Positions 9,218 to 18,382 of a DNA stretch of 64,000 nt are shown here, in pieces (within the stretch, counting starts at the first letter, position 1; every line of letters begins with the position of its first letter). Origin of the DNA: Paraburkholderia aromaticivorans. GTDB lineage: Bacteria > Pseudomonadota > Gammaproteobacteria > Burkholderiales > Burkholderiaceae. The notes under the pieces are model-generated. The model saw only the letters and a list, made by a program, of their open reading frames with translations, did not search any database and was not told the origin of the DNA. Position numbers and translations under genes: made by a program. Location of the stretch: positions 2,170,001 to 2,234,000 of the forward strand of contig NZ_CP051514.1 in NCBI RefSeq assembly GCF_012689525.1, given 5' to 3'.

Positions 9218-10234
9218 ATGGACAAGAAACTGTATATCTCCGACGTGACGCTGCGCGACGGCAGCCACGCGATCCGCCATCAGTATTCGATCGACAACGT
9301 GCAGCAGATCGCGCGCGCGCTCGACAAGGCGAAGGTGGACAGCATCGAAGTCGCCCATGGCGACGGCCTGCAAGGATCGAGCTTCAATTACGGCTTCGGC
9401 GCGCACAGCGACCTCGAATGGATCGAAGCGGTCGCGGACGTGGTCGAGCATGCGCAGATCGCGACGCTGCTGTTGCCCGGCATCGGCACGATTCACGATC
9501 TCAAGGCCGCATACCAGGCCGGCGCGCGCATCGTGCGGGTCGCGACGCACTGCACCGAGGCGGACATCTCGAAGCAGCACATCGAATATGCGCGCGAACT
9601 CGGCATGGACACAGTCGGCTTCCTGATGATGAGCCACATGACCACACCGGAAAACCTCGCCGTCGAAGCGAAAAAGATGGAGAGCTACGGCGCGACCTGT
9701 ATTTACGTGGTCGACTCCGGCGGCGCGATGAATATGAACGACGTCCGCGGGCGCTTTCGCGCATTGAAAGCCGTGCTGAAGCCGGAGACGAAGACCGGCA
9801 TGCACGCGCACCACAACCTGAGCCTCGGCGTCGCGAACTCGCTCGTCGCCGTGGAAGAAGGCTGCGACCGCATCGATGCGAGCCTCGCGGGAATGGGCGC
9901 GGGTGCCGGTAATGCACCGCTGGAAGTCTTCATTGCCGCGGCCGAACGCGCCGGTTGGCATCACGGCACCGATCTCTACACGCTGATGGACGCCGCCGAC
10001 GACATCGTGCGTCCGTTGCAGGACCGTCCGGTGCGCGTGGACCGCGAGACCCTGGCGCTCGGTTATGCCGGCGTGTACTCGAGCTTCTTGCGGCATTCCG
10101 AAGTGGCCGCGAAGAAGTACGGCCTGAAAGCCGTCGACATTCTGGTCGAGCTGGGCAAGCGGCGCATGGTCGGCGGCCAGGAAGACATGATCGTCGACGT
10201 GGCGCTGGACCTGAAACGCGCGGCCGGTGTTTAG
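9218..10234 (+). CDS. mhpE: 4-hydroxy-2-oxovalerate aldolase
   Basis: This DRE-TIM metallolyase of 338 residues cleaves 4-hydroxy-2-oxopentanoate to pyruvate and acetaldehyde. Recognisable elements are [12 protein letters not shown] at the start of the barrel (catalytic Arg and metal Asp), [10 protein letters not shown], and the metal-binding [14 protein letters not shown]. The C-terminal helices contact the dehydrogenase in known complexes. AAGGAG precedes the ATG, and mhpF ends just upstream. Confidence 0.95.
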   Translation: MDKKLYISDVTLRDGSHAIRHQYSIDNVQQIARALDKAKVDSIEVAHGDGLQGSSFNYGFGAHSDLEWIEAVADVVEHAQIATLLLPGIGTIHDLKAAYQAGARIVRVATHCTEADISKQHIEYARELGMDTVGFLMMSHMTTPENLAVEAKKMESYGATCIYVVDSGGAMNMNDVRGRFRALKAVLKPETKTGMHAHHNLSLGVANSLVAVEEGCDRIDASLAGMGAGAGNAPLEVFIAAAERAGWHHGTDLYTLMDAADDIVRPLQDRPVRVDRETLALGYAGVYSSFLRHSEVAAKKYGLKAVDILVELGKRRMVGGQEDMIVDVALDLKRAAGV

Positions 10235-10333
10235 CACATTTTTTCGAAGCCTGCCGGCGGCCCGCGCCGCCGTCGACACCACCCAGCGTTATCGCCGCCA
10301 AGAGCGATGCTGAAAACACATTGGAGACTTCTT

Positions 10334-11578
10334 ATGCAGCGATCAACCAACACTCGCGCGAGCGGTGCCGTCACGATCGGCCTATGCCTGATCGTCGCGT
10401 TGCTCGAAGGGCTGGATCTGCAATCGACCGGCGTAGCCGCGCCACGCATGGCGCGCGAATTCCATCTCGCGGTTGCGCAGATGGGCTGGGCGTTCAGCAT
10501 CGGCGCACTCGGCCTGTTACCGGGCGCGGCGATCGGTGGACGGCTTGCCGACAAGCTCGGCCGCAAGCGCGTGCTGATGCTGTCGGTGGCGCTGTTCGGC
10601 ATCTTCTCGATTGCCACCACGCAGGTGTGGGACCTGAACAGTCTGCTGGCCGCGCGCTTTTTGACGGGGCTCGGTCTGGGTGCCGCGATGCCGAACCTGA
10701 TCGCACTGTGCTCGGAAGCGGCGTCGCCGGATCAACGCAACACGGCGGTGGGCGCGATGTATTGCGGCATGCCGTTCGGTGCCGCGCTCGCGGCGGTGAT
10801 CGGCATCGTGAGTCCGGGTGATGCGAGCTGGCGGCATATCTTTTATGTCGGCGGCGTTGGACCGCTGCTGGTGTTGCCGTTGCTGGCGATCTTCATGCGC
10901 GAGTCGGCGCACTTCATTGCCGCGCGCTCGGCAGTGGGCGGCTCGCGTGGTTTGGGCGAAGCGCAGTCCAGCATCGCGCAGGCCTTGTGGAGGGAAGGGC
11001 GAGCCGGCACGACCGTCGCGTTGTGGATCAGCTATCTGGGCACGCTGATCGTGCTGTACTTCCTGATCAACTGGCTGCCGTCGCTGGTGCTGAGCCGCGG
11101 ACTCACGCGCGTGCAATCGGGCGTCGTGCAGATGATGTTCAACATCGGCGGCGGCATCGGTGCAATCGTGATCGCGAGCCTGATGGACCGGATCGGTCGG
11201 CGTCGCACCGTGACCGGCATGTACTTGGGCATCGCCGCGGCATTGGCGGCGCTTGTCGCGGCGAACGGCGGCGCGTCGATGGCGTGCGGCGGCTTGCTCG
11301 CGGGGCTGTTTCTGGTCGGCGGACAGTCGGTGTTGTATGCGCTCGCGAGCAGCATCTATCCGACTCACGTGCGTGGCACGGGAGTGGGCGCCGCGGTGGC
11401 GGTGGGACGCATGGGCTCGATTCTCGGACCGTTGATTGCCGGGCAGTTGCTGGCGATCGGGCAGAGCGCGTCCGTGCTGCTGGGCGCGAGCATTCCGTTG
11501 ATCGCTGTCGCGGCGGTCGCGGCGTGGCTCGTCGTCGGCAAGTCCGGGCCATCTTATGCGCCGGCTACCGCGCAATAG
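10334..11578 (+). CDS. mhpT: 3-hydroxyphenylpropionate transporter, MFS aromatic acid:H+ symporter family
   Basis: The 414-residue major facilitator protein has about 12 transmembrane segments. It matches the aromatic acid/H+ symporter pattern: [21 protein letters not shown] in helix 1, [12 protein letters not shown] between helices 2 and 3, and [11 protein letters not shown] at the second repeat. The resemblance to E. coli MhpT (GLCFLVALMEGLDLQ, GLLPGA, NLIAL) is close. The ATG at 10334 has GGAGAC upstream. An earlier ATG at 10307 lacks a good site. It lies inside the mhp operon, so import of hydroxyphenylpropionate is the likely role. Confidence 0.88.
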   Translation: MQRSTNTRASGAVTIGLCLIVALLEGLDLQSTGVAAPRMAREFHLAVAQMGWAFSIGALGLLPGAAIGGRLADKLGRKRVLMLSVALFGIFSIATTQVWDLNSLLAARFLTGLGLGAAMPNLIALCSEAASPDQRNTAVGAMYCGMPFGAALAAVIGIVSPGDASWRHIFYVGGVGPLLVLPLLAIFMRESAHFIAARSAVGGSRGLGEAQSSIAQALWREGRAGTTVALWISYLGTLIVLYFLINWLPSLVLSRGLTRVQSGVVQMMFNIGGGIGAIVIASLMDRIGRRRTVTGMYLGIAAALAALVAANGGASMACGGLLAGLFLVGGQSVLYALASSIYPTHVRGTGVGAAVAVGRMGSILGPLIAGQLLAIGQSASVLLGASIPLIAVAAVAAWLVVGKSGPSYAPATAQ

Positions 11579-11654
11579 TGCTGCTGAATGTTATCCGCGT
11601 GCGACTGAACGGCGTGCGCGGTCAATCAACTCTCTTCAGATAAAGGAAAGCAAC

Positions 11655-12524
11655 ATGACCTCAAATGTACCGGCTATCACCGAAGCGTCGACCAGCAAAT
11701 TCGTGCGTATCAAGGAAGGCGACCGCGAAGTGCAGTTGCACTACAACGACGCCGGGCAGGGCGCGCAAACCGTGGTGATGCTGCACGGCTCCGGCCCTGG
11801 CGCGAGCGGCTGGGCGAACTTCAACCGCAATGTCGAGCCGCTCGTGGCCGCGGGCTATCGCGTCATCCTGATGGACTGTCTCGGCTGGAGTAAAAGCGAT
11901 CCGGTCGTGTGCGACGGCTCGCGCTCCGAACTCAACGCGCGCTCGCTGAAGGGCCTGCTCGACGTGCTCGATATCGAACGCGCGCACATCATCGGCAATT
12001 CGATGGGCGGCCACAGCGCCGTGGCGTTCGCGCTCGCCAATCCCGAGCGGGTCGGCAAGCTGGTCCTGATGGGTGGTGGCACCGGCGGTCCGAGCCAGTT
12101 CGTGCCGATGCCGACAGAAGGCATCAAGCTGCTGCAAGGCCTGTATCGCGAACCGACGATTGAAAACCTGAAGCGGATGATGAACGTTTTCGTGTTCGAC
12201 ACCAGCGCGCTGAGCGACGAACTGATGCAGGCGCGCCTCAACAATATGCTGGCGCGCCGTGATCATCTGGAAAACTTCGTGAAGAGTCTCGCGGCCAATC
12301 CGAAGCAGTTCAACGACTATGGCCCGCGGCTTGGCGAGATCAAAGCGCCGACGCTGGTGATCTGGGGGCGCGACGATCGCTTCGTGCCAATGGACGTGGG
12401 TTTGCGTCTGGTTGCCGGCATGCAGAACGCCGACATGCATATTTTTGGCCGCTGCGGGCATTGGGCGCAGTGGGAGCATGCGGAGAAATTCAACCGTATG
12501 GTGGTGGACTTCCTGGCGCATTGA
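11655..12524 (+). CDS. mhpC: 2-hydroxy-6-oxononadienedioate hydrolase
   Basis: This alpha/beta hydrolase of 289 residues (E. coli MhpC has 288) cleaves the C-C bond of the ring-fission product to succinate, or fumarate, and 2-hydroxypentadienoate. It has the oxyanion loop [10 protein letters not shown], the nucleophile elbow GNSMGG (Ser), the acid WGRDDRFVP (Asp) and the catalytic His in [16 protein letters not shown]. The ATG follows AAAGGAAAGCAAC. It is the last gene of the operon here, whereas in E. coli mhpC follows mhpB. Confidence 0.94.
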   Translation: MTSNVPAITEASTSKFVRIKEGDREVQLHYNDAGQGAQTVVMLHGSGPGASGWANFNRNVEPLVAAGYRVILMDCLGWSKSDPVVCDGSRSELNARSLKGLLDVLDIERAHIIGNSMGGHSAVAFALANPERVGKLVLMGGGTGGPSQFVPMPTEGIKLLQGLYREPTIENLKRMMNVFVFDTSALSDELMQARLNNMLARRDHLENFVKSLAANPKQFNDYGPRLGEIKAPTLVIWGRDDRFVPMDVGLRLVAGMQNADMHIFGRCGHWAQWEHAEKFNRMVVDFLAH

Positions 12525-12769
12525 GGCGCGACGCATGCCGGTCTGCGGGAGGCGGCGGCCCGCGCAGGGTACCGCCATGACGCTCAGGTCGTCCCGTTGG
12601 AGAGCGTGCAAAACCTGGGAGGGCTCCCGGGGAGGGCAGGTCGCGCATGTCGGACTTGCCCCGGCGTCGCGTGGGATCCGCTGACCGGCATCGCAACGGT
12701 TGGAGCAAACCATGCGGTTGATCGGCGAAGCCAGGATGTCTGGAGGGGACAGCGACACGGTCGCTGAAG

Positions 12770-12949
12770 GTGACGGAGTTCTGGGTGTAGTTGAGCGACC
12801 TGACCGGCAGGCGTCCCTGGCCCTTTGGCGAAGCCGCGTGGGACGAACACGGCGACCTCGTGGAGCTGATCCGTTTCGAAGACGTCGCGCCTCATCACTG
12901 GAGCGATCCCACTTTTGATCGGCGTAACCCTGAATACGGTTTCCACTGA
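12770..12949 (+). pseudogene. Short unrecognised coding remnant with an in-frame amber stop
   Basis: One frame reads as natural protein: VTEFWV, a TAG, then LSDLTGRRPWPFGEAAWDEH, IRFEDVAPHHWSDPTFDRR and NPEYGFH to a TGA at 12947-12949. The composition is unlike that of random frames in this GC-rich DNA. I do not recognise the family. The internal TAG and lack of a clear start suggest a decayed gene. It overlaps the beginning of the next remnant in a different frame. Confidence 0.35.
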
Positions 12950-13140
12950 CGCCGTGCCCAGCGAGACGTCCACACCGGTTCGCAGGGCACTTGAAAAATT
13001 ACCCGGCGTGATTCCGGTCAAAGTCGACTTCGCAAGCAAACGCGCGCAAGTGCTCTTTGATCTAAAGAAGGCGTCGGTCGACGCGTTGACGAATTCCACG
13101 CCGATGCCGGCTATCCATCCCACGTAAGGCTGGTGCAGTA
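12915..13140 (+). pseudogene. MerP-like heavy-metal-associated (HMA) domain protein, frameshifted
   Basis: The frame reads VRRALEKLPGVIPVKVDFAS, then RAQVLFD, the second half of an HMA metal-binding fold as in MerP. After VDALTN the family ending (HADAGYPSHVRLVQ, compare DAGYPS in MerP) continues in another frame to a TAA at 13138-13140. The next gene's ATG follows directly. The GMTCxxC metal-binding loop is also missing: the equivalent stretch PSETSTPVRRAL has no Cys. The gene has thus lost both its metal site and its frame. Confidence 0.55.
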
Positions 13141-13356
13141 ATGATTTCTGTTGTGCTGGATTCCATCATCACGTGTCCGGCGTGCGGGCACAGGGAAGCC
13201 GAGACGATGTCCACCAACGCCTGTGTGTGGTTTTACGAATGCGAGCATTGCAAGGCAACGCTCAGGCCGAAACCCGGAAATTGTTGTGTGTATTGCTCAT
13301 ACGATACCAACAGGTGTCCCCCGATGCAGCAGTCAGACTCCTGCTGCGTTGACTGA
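13141..13356 (+). CDS. GDCCVxC-type cysteine-rich small protein
   Basis: The 71-residue protein has a zinc-ribbon-like CPACGHRE near the N-terminus, CEHCKATLRPK in the middle and the signature GNCCVYCSYDTNRCPPMQ near the end. This matches the GDCCVxC (seleno)protein family, often found next to MerP-like or mercury/arsenic genes, where one Cys can be selenocysteine. All positions here are Cys. The first base of its ATG directly follows the TAA of the broken MerP-like gene, the usual family pairing. The biochemical role is not established. A redox or metal-thiol role is plausible. Confidence 0.7.
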   Translation: MISVVLDSIITCPACGHREAETMSTNACVWFYECEHCKATLRPKPGNCCVYCSYDTNRCPPMQQSDSCCVD

Positions 13357-13368
13357 CCCGGATGTGGC

Positions 13369-13542
13369 CTACGCTGCCAGCGGCGAGCCGTGCGTTTCGC
13401 TCCTGGCGTATTTGGTGTCCGCGTCTGTGAGCTGATTGGTGTGCCCGGTGTCCTCTGCGGCATGTACGTTTTGCTCCTGGGTCAGCATGATTTCCGCGCC
13501 AACAGCAGCCGTGTTGTGAAGGAAGGTATGACGTGTTGCCAT
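13369..13542 (-). CDS. Small hypothetical protein
   Basis: The 57-residue frame starts MATRHTFLHNTAAVGAEIML, with AAAGG four bases before the ATG. It is mostly polar (Thr, Asp, Glu, His) and ends before the GDCCVxC gene on the opposite strand. I recognise no family. The site and composition support translation weakly. Confidence 0.3.
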   Translation of the reverse strand: MATRHTFLHNTAAVGAEIMLTQEQNVHAAEDTGHTNQLTDADTKYARSETHGSPLAA

Positions 13543-13574
13543 GGTGCCTTTCTTCGTAGATTGCGCGCACGCGC

Positions 13575-13850
13575 GTGCCGTTCGATGTGCTTGTGCGCAA
13601 CGAGAGGGGCGAGGCACAACGCGTCGCGCTCTGGGCCGGCCGTGGGCGCATTAGGGACCGCGTGACCGTCGGCATCCGCCCCGAGCACCTGCATGCTCAA
13701 GCGGCGAAGCACGGCTTTGCGGCGCGGACGACGACGGGCGAGTCGCTGCGCGATGCGGCGTATCTCTATGCCGAGTCGCCGGTGGCGCCGGACGGGCTTA
13801 TCGCACGCATTGTGCGCCGCCCGAGCGTCGCGACCGGGACGAGGCGCTGA
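13575..13850 (+). CDS. Unrecognised small ORF, possibly the 5' part of a broken gene
   Basis: The frame opens with GTG and reads MPFDVLVRNERGEAQRVALW, then VGIRPEHLHAQAAKHGF and LRDAAYLYAESPVAPDGLIA, which looks like real protein. It stops at 13850. Another frame continues from about 13838 through the hexanucleotide repeat, giving a Pro-Asp repeat, then CHLSGKEERAFARRTVEM to a TGA at about 14020. The two may be one gene split by a frameshift. No family is recognised and no good ribosome-binding site is visible. Confidence 0.3.
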   Translation: MPFDVLVRNERGEAQRVALWAGRGRIRDRVTVGIRPEHLHAQAAKHGFAARTTTGESLRDAAYLYAESPVAPDGLIARIVRRPSVATGTRR

Positions 13851-13867
13851 CCATCGGCGCCGGCCCG

Positions 13868-13949
<82 letters not shown>

Positions 13950-14026
13950 ATTGCCATCTGTCCGGCAAAGAAGAACGGGCGTTCGCGCGGAGGACTGTGG
14001 AGATGCTGTCTGTTGCGTGATTCCGG

Positions 14027-14458
14027 TTACTTGTGCGGACCACCCCCGTGCGACCCGCTCGCTCCCGATGGCTGGAAGTCGCCGCCGAAACCGCTTGAGT
14101 TGTGTCCGCCGCCGTGGCCTTCGGCGCGCGCTTCGCCGTGGCCACCGCGTGCCATGGTGCCGCCGTGATGAAAGTCACGATCATGGTCATAGCCGCGATG
14201 AAAATCGAAGTCATGGTCATGGTCATGGTCATGGTGGTGATGGTGAAAATGGTCGATATCGACAAAACCGAGAAAGCCCCCTTCGTACAGGGGGTACCCA
14301 TAGTCAAGACCGCAATAATATTCGGCGCCCGCAGGATTGGTCATCATGTACTCCTGATCACAGGAATTCATCGATGTGTCGTAAGGCGCCACGGCGCAGC
14401 CGCCCAGCACCGCGGCTGCAAACACCCCGGTCAAAGGGGACAAAATCATGTGCTGCAC
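14027..14458 (-). CDS. His/Asp-rich lipoprotein
   Basis: The 143-residue protein has a lipoprotein signal with lipobox LGGC (Cys at about residue 21), so it should be membrane anchored. The centre has a dense run of His and Asp (five consecutive His followed by repeated HD), and the tail is Gly/His-rich. Such stretches bind Ni, Co, Zn or Cu in other proteins. A metal-binding role is inferred, not shown. Start is GTG at 14458 (GAGG seven bases upstream) or the ATG at 14449. Neighbours include a cupredoxin and a GDCCVxC protein, a loose metal theme. Confidence 0.7.
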   Translation of the reverse strand: MQHMILSPLTGVFAAAVLGGCAVAPYDTSMNSCDQEYMMTNPAGAEYYCGLDYGYPLYEGGFLGFVDIDHFHHHHHDHDHDHDFDFHRGYDHDRDFHHGGTMARGGHGEARAEGHGGGHNSSGFGGDFQPSGASGSHGGGPHK

Positions 14459-14898
14459 GGTGAGACCTCATCCAATACGGCGGAACGACTCCGCTAAAGA
14501 TTTAGACCGCGGCGGGGCATGCATGTCCGGGGGCCGTGTAGGGGAAATTCGTTACCGCGTATGACAGAACGAGATCACCAAGCCCCTCGAGTCCCGCATT
14601 TCTCTTCGCTCCCGCGTGCGCAACGGCTTACGCTTCAAGCGCCGCGCGCAGCAGTCCGCTGGCGGATCGAATGACATGCGACTGTCGATTGCTCATCGAA
14701 GTCTGCTGCAGGTTCGGATATGTCGTATAAACGGTTTGCCGCCGTGGTCTATTCCATTTTTCGTGCAAAGATTGTTGCTGTGCAGGTGCCAGGGCTGCAC
14801 CGTCACTTGACCCGTTCGCACCAATCTTCTCCGGCCAGCCTCATGCCAACAGGGATCAGTGAAACGTGGTGCGTTGACGAACAATTGACCCAAGGCGG
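14459..14898. other. Intergenic, no supported gene
   Basis: The 440 bases between two minus-strand exported-protein genes contain no convincing frame on either strand. The promoter of the His-rich lipoprotein should lie at its left edge. Confidence 0.4.
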
Positions 14899-15315
14899 TC
14901 AGGGCGTGACGAGCAAAGACGTATGCAGGCCCATCGAGTAGTGGCCCGGCTGATTGCAGATTAGGACGTAGCGGCCTGGTCCCAACTTGAGTGTCAAACG
15001 CTTGTTTTTGCCGGGGGCGATGTCCTCCACCTCTCCCATTTTTTTGAACTGGCTCTCGGACACCTGTCCATTTTTAACTGGCAGCTTATCGGCGGCCAAG
15101 TCTGTTTTAAGAACGACGAACTCATGTTTCAGACCAGTGTCCGGTGCGTTGCTGACCTCGAACGTGACTGTGCCTGCCTTAACGTCACTAGCATTGAGCT
15201 GGATCGTGTTCGTGAGCAGCGTGGCTTTTATCGTCTGCTCTGCGTAACTGGGACTGCAAGCGAGGCCGAGTGCGGCCACACCAAGGAAGACTGCAGTGCG
15301 TGGGCTTGAGAACAT
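14899..15315 (-). CDS. Periplasmic cupredoxin-like protein
   Basis: The 138-residue protein starts at an ATG with GAGG upstream (GAGGAAAACGTC) and has a signal peptide ending near PSYA. The mature part is a small beta-sandwich. A His lies in GLKHEFVVLKT. The C-terminal ligand loop YVLICNQPGHYSMGLH supplies Cys, His and Met, the type 1 copper set of plastocyanin-like proteins. It should carry electrons or copper in the periplasm. No oxidase or transporter partner is adjacent. A longer frame to 15522 exists but lacks a signal at its start. Confidence 0.8.
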   Translation of the reverse strand: MFSSPRTAVFLGVAALGLACSPSYAEQTIKATLLTNTIQLNASDVKAGTVTFEVSNAPDTGLKHEFVVLKTDLAADKLPVKNGQVSESQFKKMGEVEDIAPGKNKRLTLKLGPGRYVLICNQPGHYSMGLHTSLLVTP

Positions 15316-16093
15316 GACGTTTTCCTCTACGAATACCGCGAGTATCAAAGAGTGGCCAATCGCCCGCACGCGTGACGCCAGCCGAAGGTCCGGACGAAGC
15401 GTTAGGAGCGGCGTGCAGTCGATCGACATCAAGATGGGTCTGTAACTGATATTTGCACGTTGCTCGCGCCGCTGTCCGGGTCGTAGTCGTCGCGCAAGGC
15501 TACGAATGTCAAGCGCGAACACGTGTCGAGCGTTGATCGTTCAGGCCGCCTGCTCACTACAGAAATAAAACGACCGGTGCCGCGGGCTTATTCCCGTGTC
15601 CGAGAACTATTTTCGTGTCGGTCGCTATCCGATGAAGGCTTGAAGATCAAAGTAAATTTCAAAAAACAGGACAGACGTTCATCCGCTCTGTCCGCGCGCA
15701 AGGGCGCGCGCGTTGCTTTGGTGGCTTGGTGCGCGCAGAACAAGCGTGTAGCGCAGGCGATGAACAAAAGTTCAGGCCTCGACCTTAAGGTGGCGCCCTC
15801 GCGGCGAAAACGAAGTCCGTTTCCCCACGCCAGCCGCTGGCCGCTCCGAATGGAATATCGTGGCTCCGCCAGACGTTTATCATGCGCGATCCCACGATGC
15901 GTCGAGTCCATCCCGCACCACGGATTGGTCGCTGACTAAGGACCACACTATGCCGGGCACGTCGAGCTAATTGCCCGCGTGCGCAAGCCTCAAGAAGCCA
16001 GCGACACACACGGTGATCGCTTCGAGGGCATACAACACATGACAAAGCCAGTAGTCGGGCAACGCGCGCCGGTCGCGCTGACAGGAGATCACG
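15316..16093. other. Intergenic, no supported gene
   Basis: About 780 bases between the cupredoxin promoter and a small lipoprotein remnant contain only competing open frames with unnatural composition. I recognise no RNA gene or repeat. Confidence 0.4.
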
Positions 16094-16227
16094 ATGAAAG
16101 CAACCAGACTCTATTAGCATTCCTCATGCTTGCTTCGCTGGCCTTAACGGGATGCCCATCAGGCGGGAGCTCGCATGGCGGTGGCACGACATCGAGCTGT
16201 GGCAGCAGCAGTAGTGGCGGATATTGA
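16094..16227 (+). pseudogene. Small Ser/Gly-rich lipoprotein, frameshifted near the start
   Basis: GGAG lies six bases before the ATG at 16094, which reads MKATRLY and then stops. A shift of one base gives LLAFLMLASLALTGCPSGGS and a Ser/Gly/Cys tail ending SSSSGGY at 16227. Together they make a perfect lipoprotein signal with lipobox LTGC. The indel separates the start from the body, so the protein is probably not made as is. A sequencing error is possible. Confidence 0.5.
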
Positions 16228-16429
16228 CTACTGCTGACGCGCTGGGAGCGGCGTGCAATCAGAATTTGGACTTATGCGTACGTCAGATGTCTGGAAAGCT
16301 GTGGTTTGGGAGGTTCCGTATTGTTGAATTGGGCGGCGGGATCAGTCGCTCGTCCCGGAGCAGGCTGACATCTGCCCCGGGCGGCCGCCTGGCTAACGGT
16401 GTTCAGGACAACCGTGTGAGGCGCGCGCG

Positions 16430-17332
16430 ATGAAAAACGATAACAACGCGAAGGCGGGATTCGCGTTCGTGGCATTCCTGCTTGTCTCGACTTTCGCCGG
16501 AGCCGTCTGGTATGTCGTTTCCTTGAGCCAATACACGACCTATCAGATCTATACCCAGGAGTCGGTCTCCGGTCTCATTGCCGATGCCCCGATCGAATTT
16601 CACGGCGTCGAGGTGAGAAAGGTGAAAAGCGTCAGGCTGGTCAATTCGCATACGGTGGGCATCGTACTGAGTATCGACAAGACCGCCCCGGTTACTTCGG
16701 CAAGCGTCGCGACGATCACCTCACGAGGACTCGCGACACGAGGGTTTACCGGTTACGTTTACGTTGCTCTCGAAGATGTCGGCACCGATTCGCAGCCACT
16801 GACTGTCCGGTCTGGCGAGGCCTCCCCGATCATACCGACGGCACCGTCGAACGTCGTGACGCTCGACACGACGATCAATCAGGTCAACGCGAATTTTCAG
16901 ATTGTCACCGAACTGCTGAAATCATTGAAATCAATACTCGACACGAAAACCATCGCATCGTTGAAGCAATCCGCCGACAGTTTGCAGCAGGTAACCAAAG
17001 CACTGGCGGACAATACCAGCAAGCTTAACTCGACCGTTGCCAATACTGAGCGCGCCAGTCATCGTTTTGAGCCGCTGCTGCAATCGAGCGATAACGCAGT
17101 GAGAGCGCTTCAAACGCAAACCTTGCCTGAGGCGCACGCGTTGCTGCAATCGAGCAATGACGCCGTGACAGCGCTCCAGACGCAAATCTTGCCGGAAGCG
17201 CACAGGACTCTGTTCAAACTTGAAAATCTGTCCAGTTCCTTCACTGACCTGGCGACTAAGGTCAACCGAGACCCGTCAATCGTGGTTCGTGGAACCGCGC
17301 CGCGGCCACTCGGGCCGGGGGAAGGAAAATGA
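16430..17332 (+). CDS. MCE/MlaD-family lipid transport protein
   Basis: The 300-residue protein has one N-terminal membrane anchor (about residues 8-30). An MCE domain follows (YQIYTQESVSGLIADAPIEF, HGVEVRKVKSV, then SRGLATRGFTGYVYVALED), and then a long helical region with an imprecise duplicated unit (LLQSSDNAVRALQTQTLPEAH and LLQSSNDAVTALQTQILPEAH). MCE proteins bind lipids in the periplasm for Mla- or Pqi-type ABC transporters. The permease and ATPase are not upstream, and the downstream partner lipoprotein is truncated, so the system is incomplete here. Confidence 0.85.
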   Translation: MKNDNNAKAGFAFVAFLLVSTFAGAVWYVVSLSQYTTYQIYTQESVSGLIADAPIEFHGVEVRKVKSVRLVNSHTVGIVLSIDKTAPVTSASVATITSRGLATRGFTGYVYVALEDVGTDSQPLTVRSGEASPIIPTAPSNVVTLDTTINQVNANFQIVTELLKSLKSILDTKTIASLKQSADSLQQVTKALADNTSKLNSTVANTERASHRFEPLLQSSDNAVRALQTQTLPEAHALLQSSNDAVTALQTQILPEAHRTLFKLENLSSSFTDLATKVNRDPSIVVRGTAPRPLGPGEGK

Positions 17333-17508
17333 AAGTCGAAACGTGCAGGACGACCTTCATCATGCTCTGCGTCGTCCTGTTTTCGGGCTGCGCCCTGTTC
17401 TCACCGGTCAGGACAGAAACGAAACAATATGCGCTGAACGTGCGCATCGGGTGCGTAGGCCATGCCGTCCGGGTAGCTACGACCCGGCATGCGCGCGGTG
17501 ATCTTTAG
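17329..17508 (+). pseudogene. ABC-transport auxiliary lipoprotein (PqiC-like), truncated
   Basis: The ATG overlaps the stop of the MCE gene (ATGA), the usual operon layout. The product begins with a lipoprotein signal (MLCVVLFSGC) and CALFSPVRTETKQYALN, the start of the ABC_trans_aux family that accompanies MCE proteins. At about 17436 the sequence passes into an unrelated gene fragment on the opposite strand and the frame stops after 59 codons, against about 200 normally. Confidence 0.65.
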
Positions 17509-17858
17509 CGTGGTTTCGTCGATCGCGACGATCTCATTTGAACCGGTGGCCGACGCATACACGCGTGACATTGCGGGAATCGCTAACACGCCATGCGCTA
17601 AGGCCACGTCCGTAATCCGGGCGATCACGCGCGCTGCGCGCGTGTCAAACCCGACCACCTCGCCGTCGCCTAGATGGGCAATGAATAGCAGGTGTCGGTC
17701 CGGGTCAAGGCTTGCGTAGTCGAGCCGGGTCGGCCGTCCGCCCAGCGGAACGTCGGCGAGTTGTTTCAACGGCAGGCCGCCCATTTCAAGACCGTCGTCC
17801 GCACCTGACGCGGAGAACACCACGACCCCCAGCGCGGCGGCGAACCGTGCGCGCAGCT
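17436..17858 (-). pseudogene. Fragment of a YncE-like beta-propeller protein
   Basis: The minus strand reads GADDGLEMGGLPLKQLADVP, TRLDYASLDPDRHLLFIAHL and VVGFDTRAARVIARI, with YASATGSNEIVAID later: repeated propeller blades as in YncE/surface-antigen proteins. The end is cut at about 17436, where the MCE partner gene begins. The signal peptide (LRARFAAALGVVVFSASGA) is preceded by an in-frame TAA with no start codon. Both ends are missing, so this is a dead fragment left by a rearrangement. Confidence 0.55.
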
Positions 17859-17865
17859 TTTACGG

Positions 17866-18382
17866 CAAGCACATTCAGCCTGTCAAAGCCCTATTTGTTG
17901 AAGTTGGCAGGGTTCATAGCGATTGGTCAGTTACAACGGGCGACTGTTACGGTTCGTACCTGATTTAACGCGGGGTGCTGAAGGGAGGTTTAAGGCCGTC
18001 CGCGTTCCGTGCATCAAGCGACCCGTGGCCCGCAGGAGAAGAGCGCGCGTCAGACAATAAAAGCCGGCTTTAAGAGTCCTGGTATCATCCGGAGGCAGCT
18101 AGAGCCGTTCTGATGTCATGAACGCTCCTTTGCCGTGGAAGGCATGACTTCTCCACTTTGGCATATGCTTATCCGCGAAGGGTGGGAGTCGCTTATCACA
18201 TCAGAGCCAGTCGGACGATCCACACGAAACTGAACAGGAATTCGCGCGTGAGGATCAAGCGCGAGATGCGGCGCGCGCTCCTGCCAGCAAGTTGCTTGAA
18301 GAGCGTGAGTTCTGAATTGCCGCGTCGCACCATCCGAACCTTGACAACCGGCGAAGCGTCGAAAACGGCGGTGGAGACAACC
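17866..18382. other. Intergenic, mostly unassigned
   Basis: A short coherent plus-strand frame (FYGKHIQPVKALFVEVGRVH... ending SYLI at about 17967) could be another gene tail, but I do not recognise it. A 12-bp palindrome AAAGCCGGCTTT lies near 18060. The rest, up to the zinc-ribbon gene, shows nothing clear. Confidence 0.3.

Noticed and set aside
9143-10282. A 379-residue minus-strand open frame opposite mhpE
   Set aside because: Shadow of the aldolase gene; no motif of its own.
10517-11575. A 352-residue minus-strand frame opposite mhpT
   Set aside because: Extremely Arg/His/Gln-rich shadow of a membrane protein gene.
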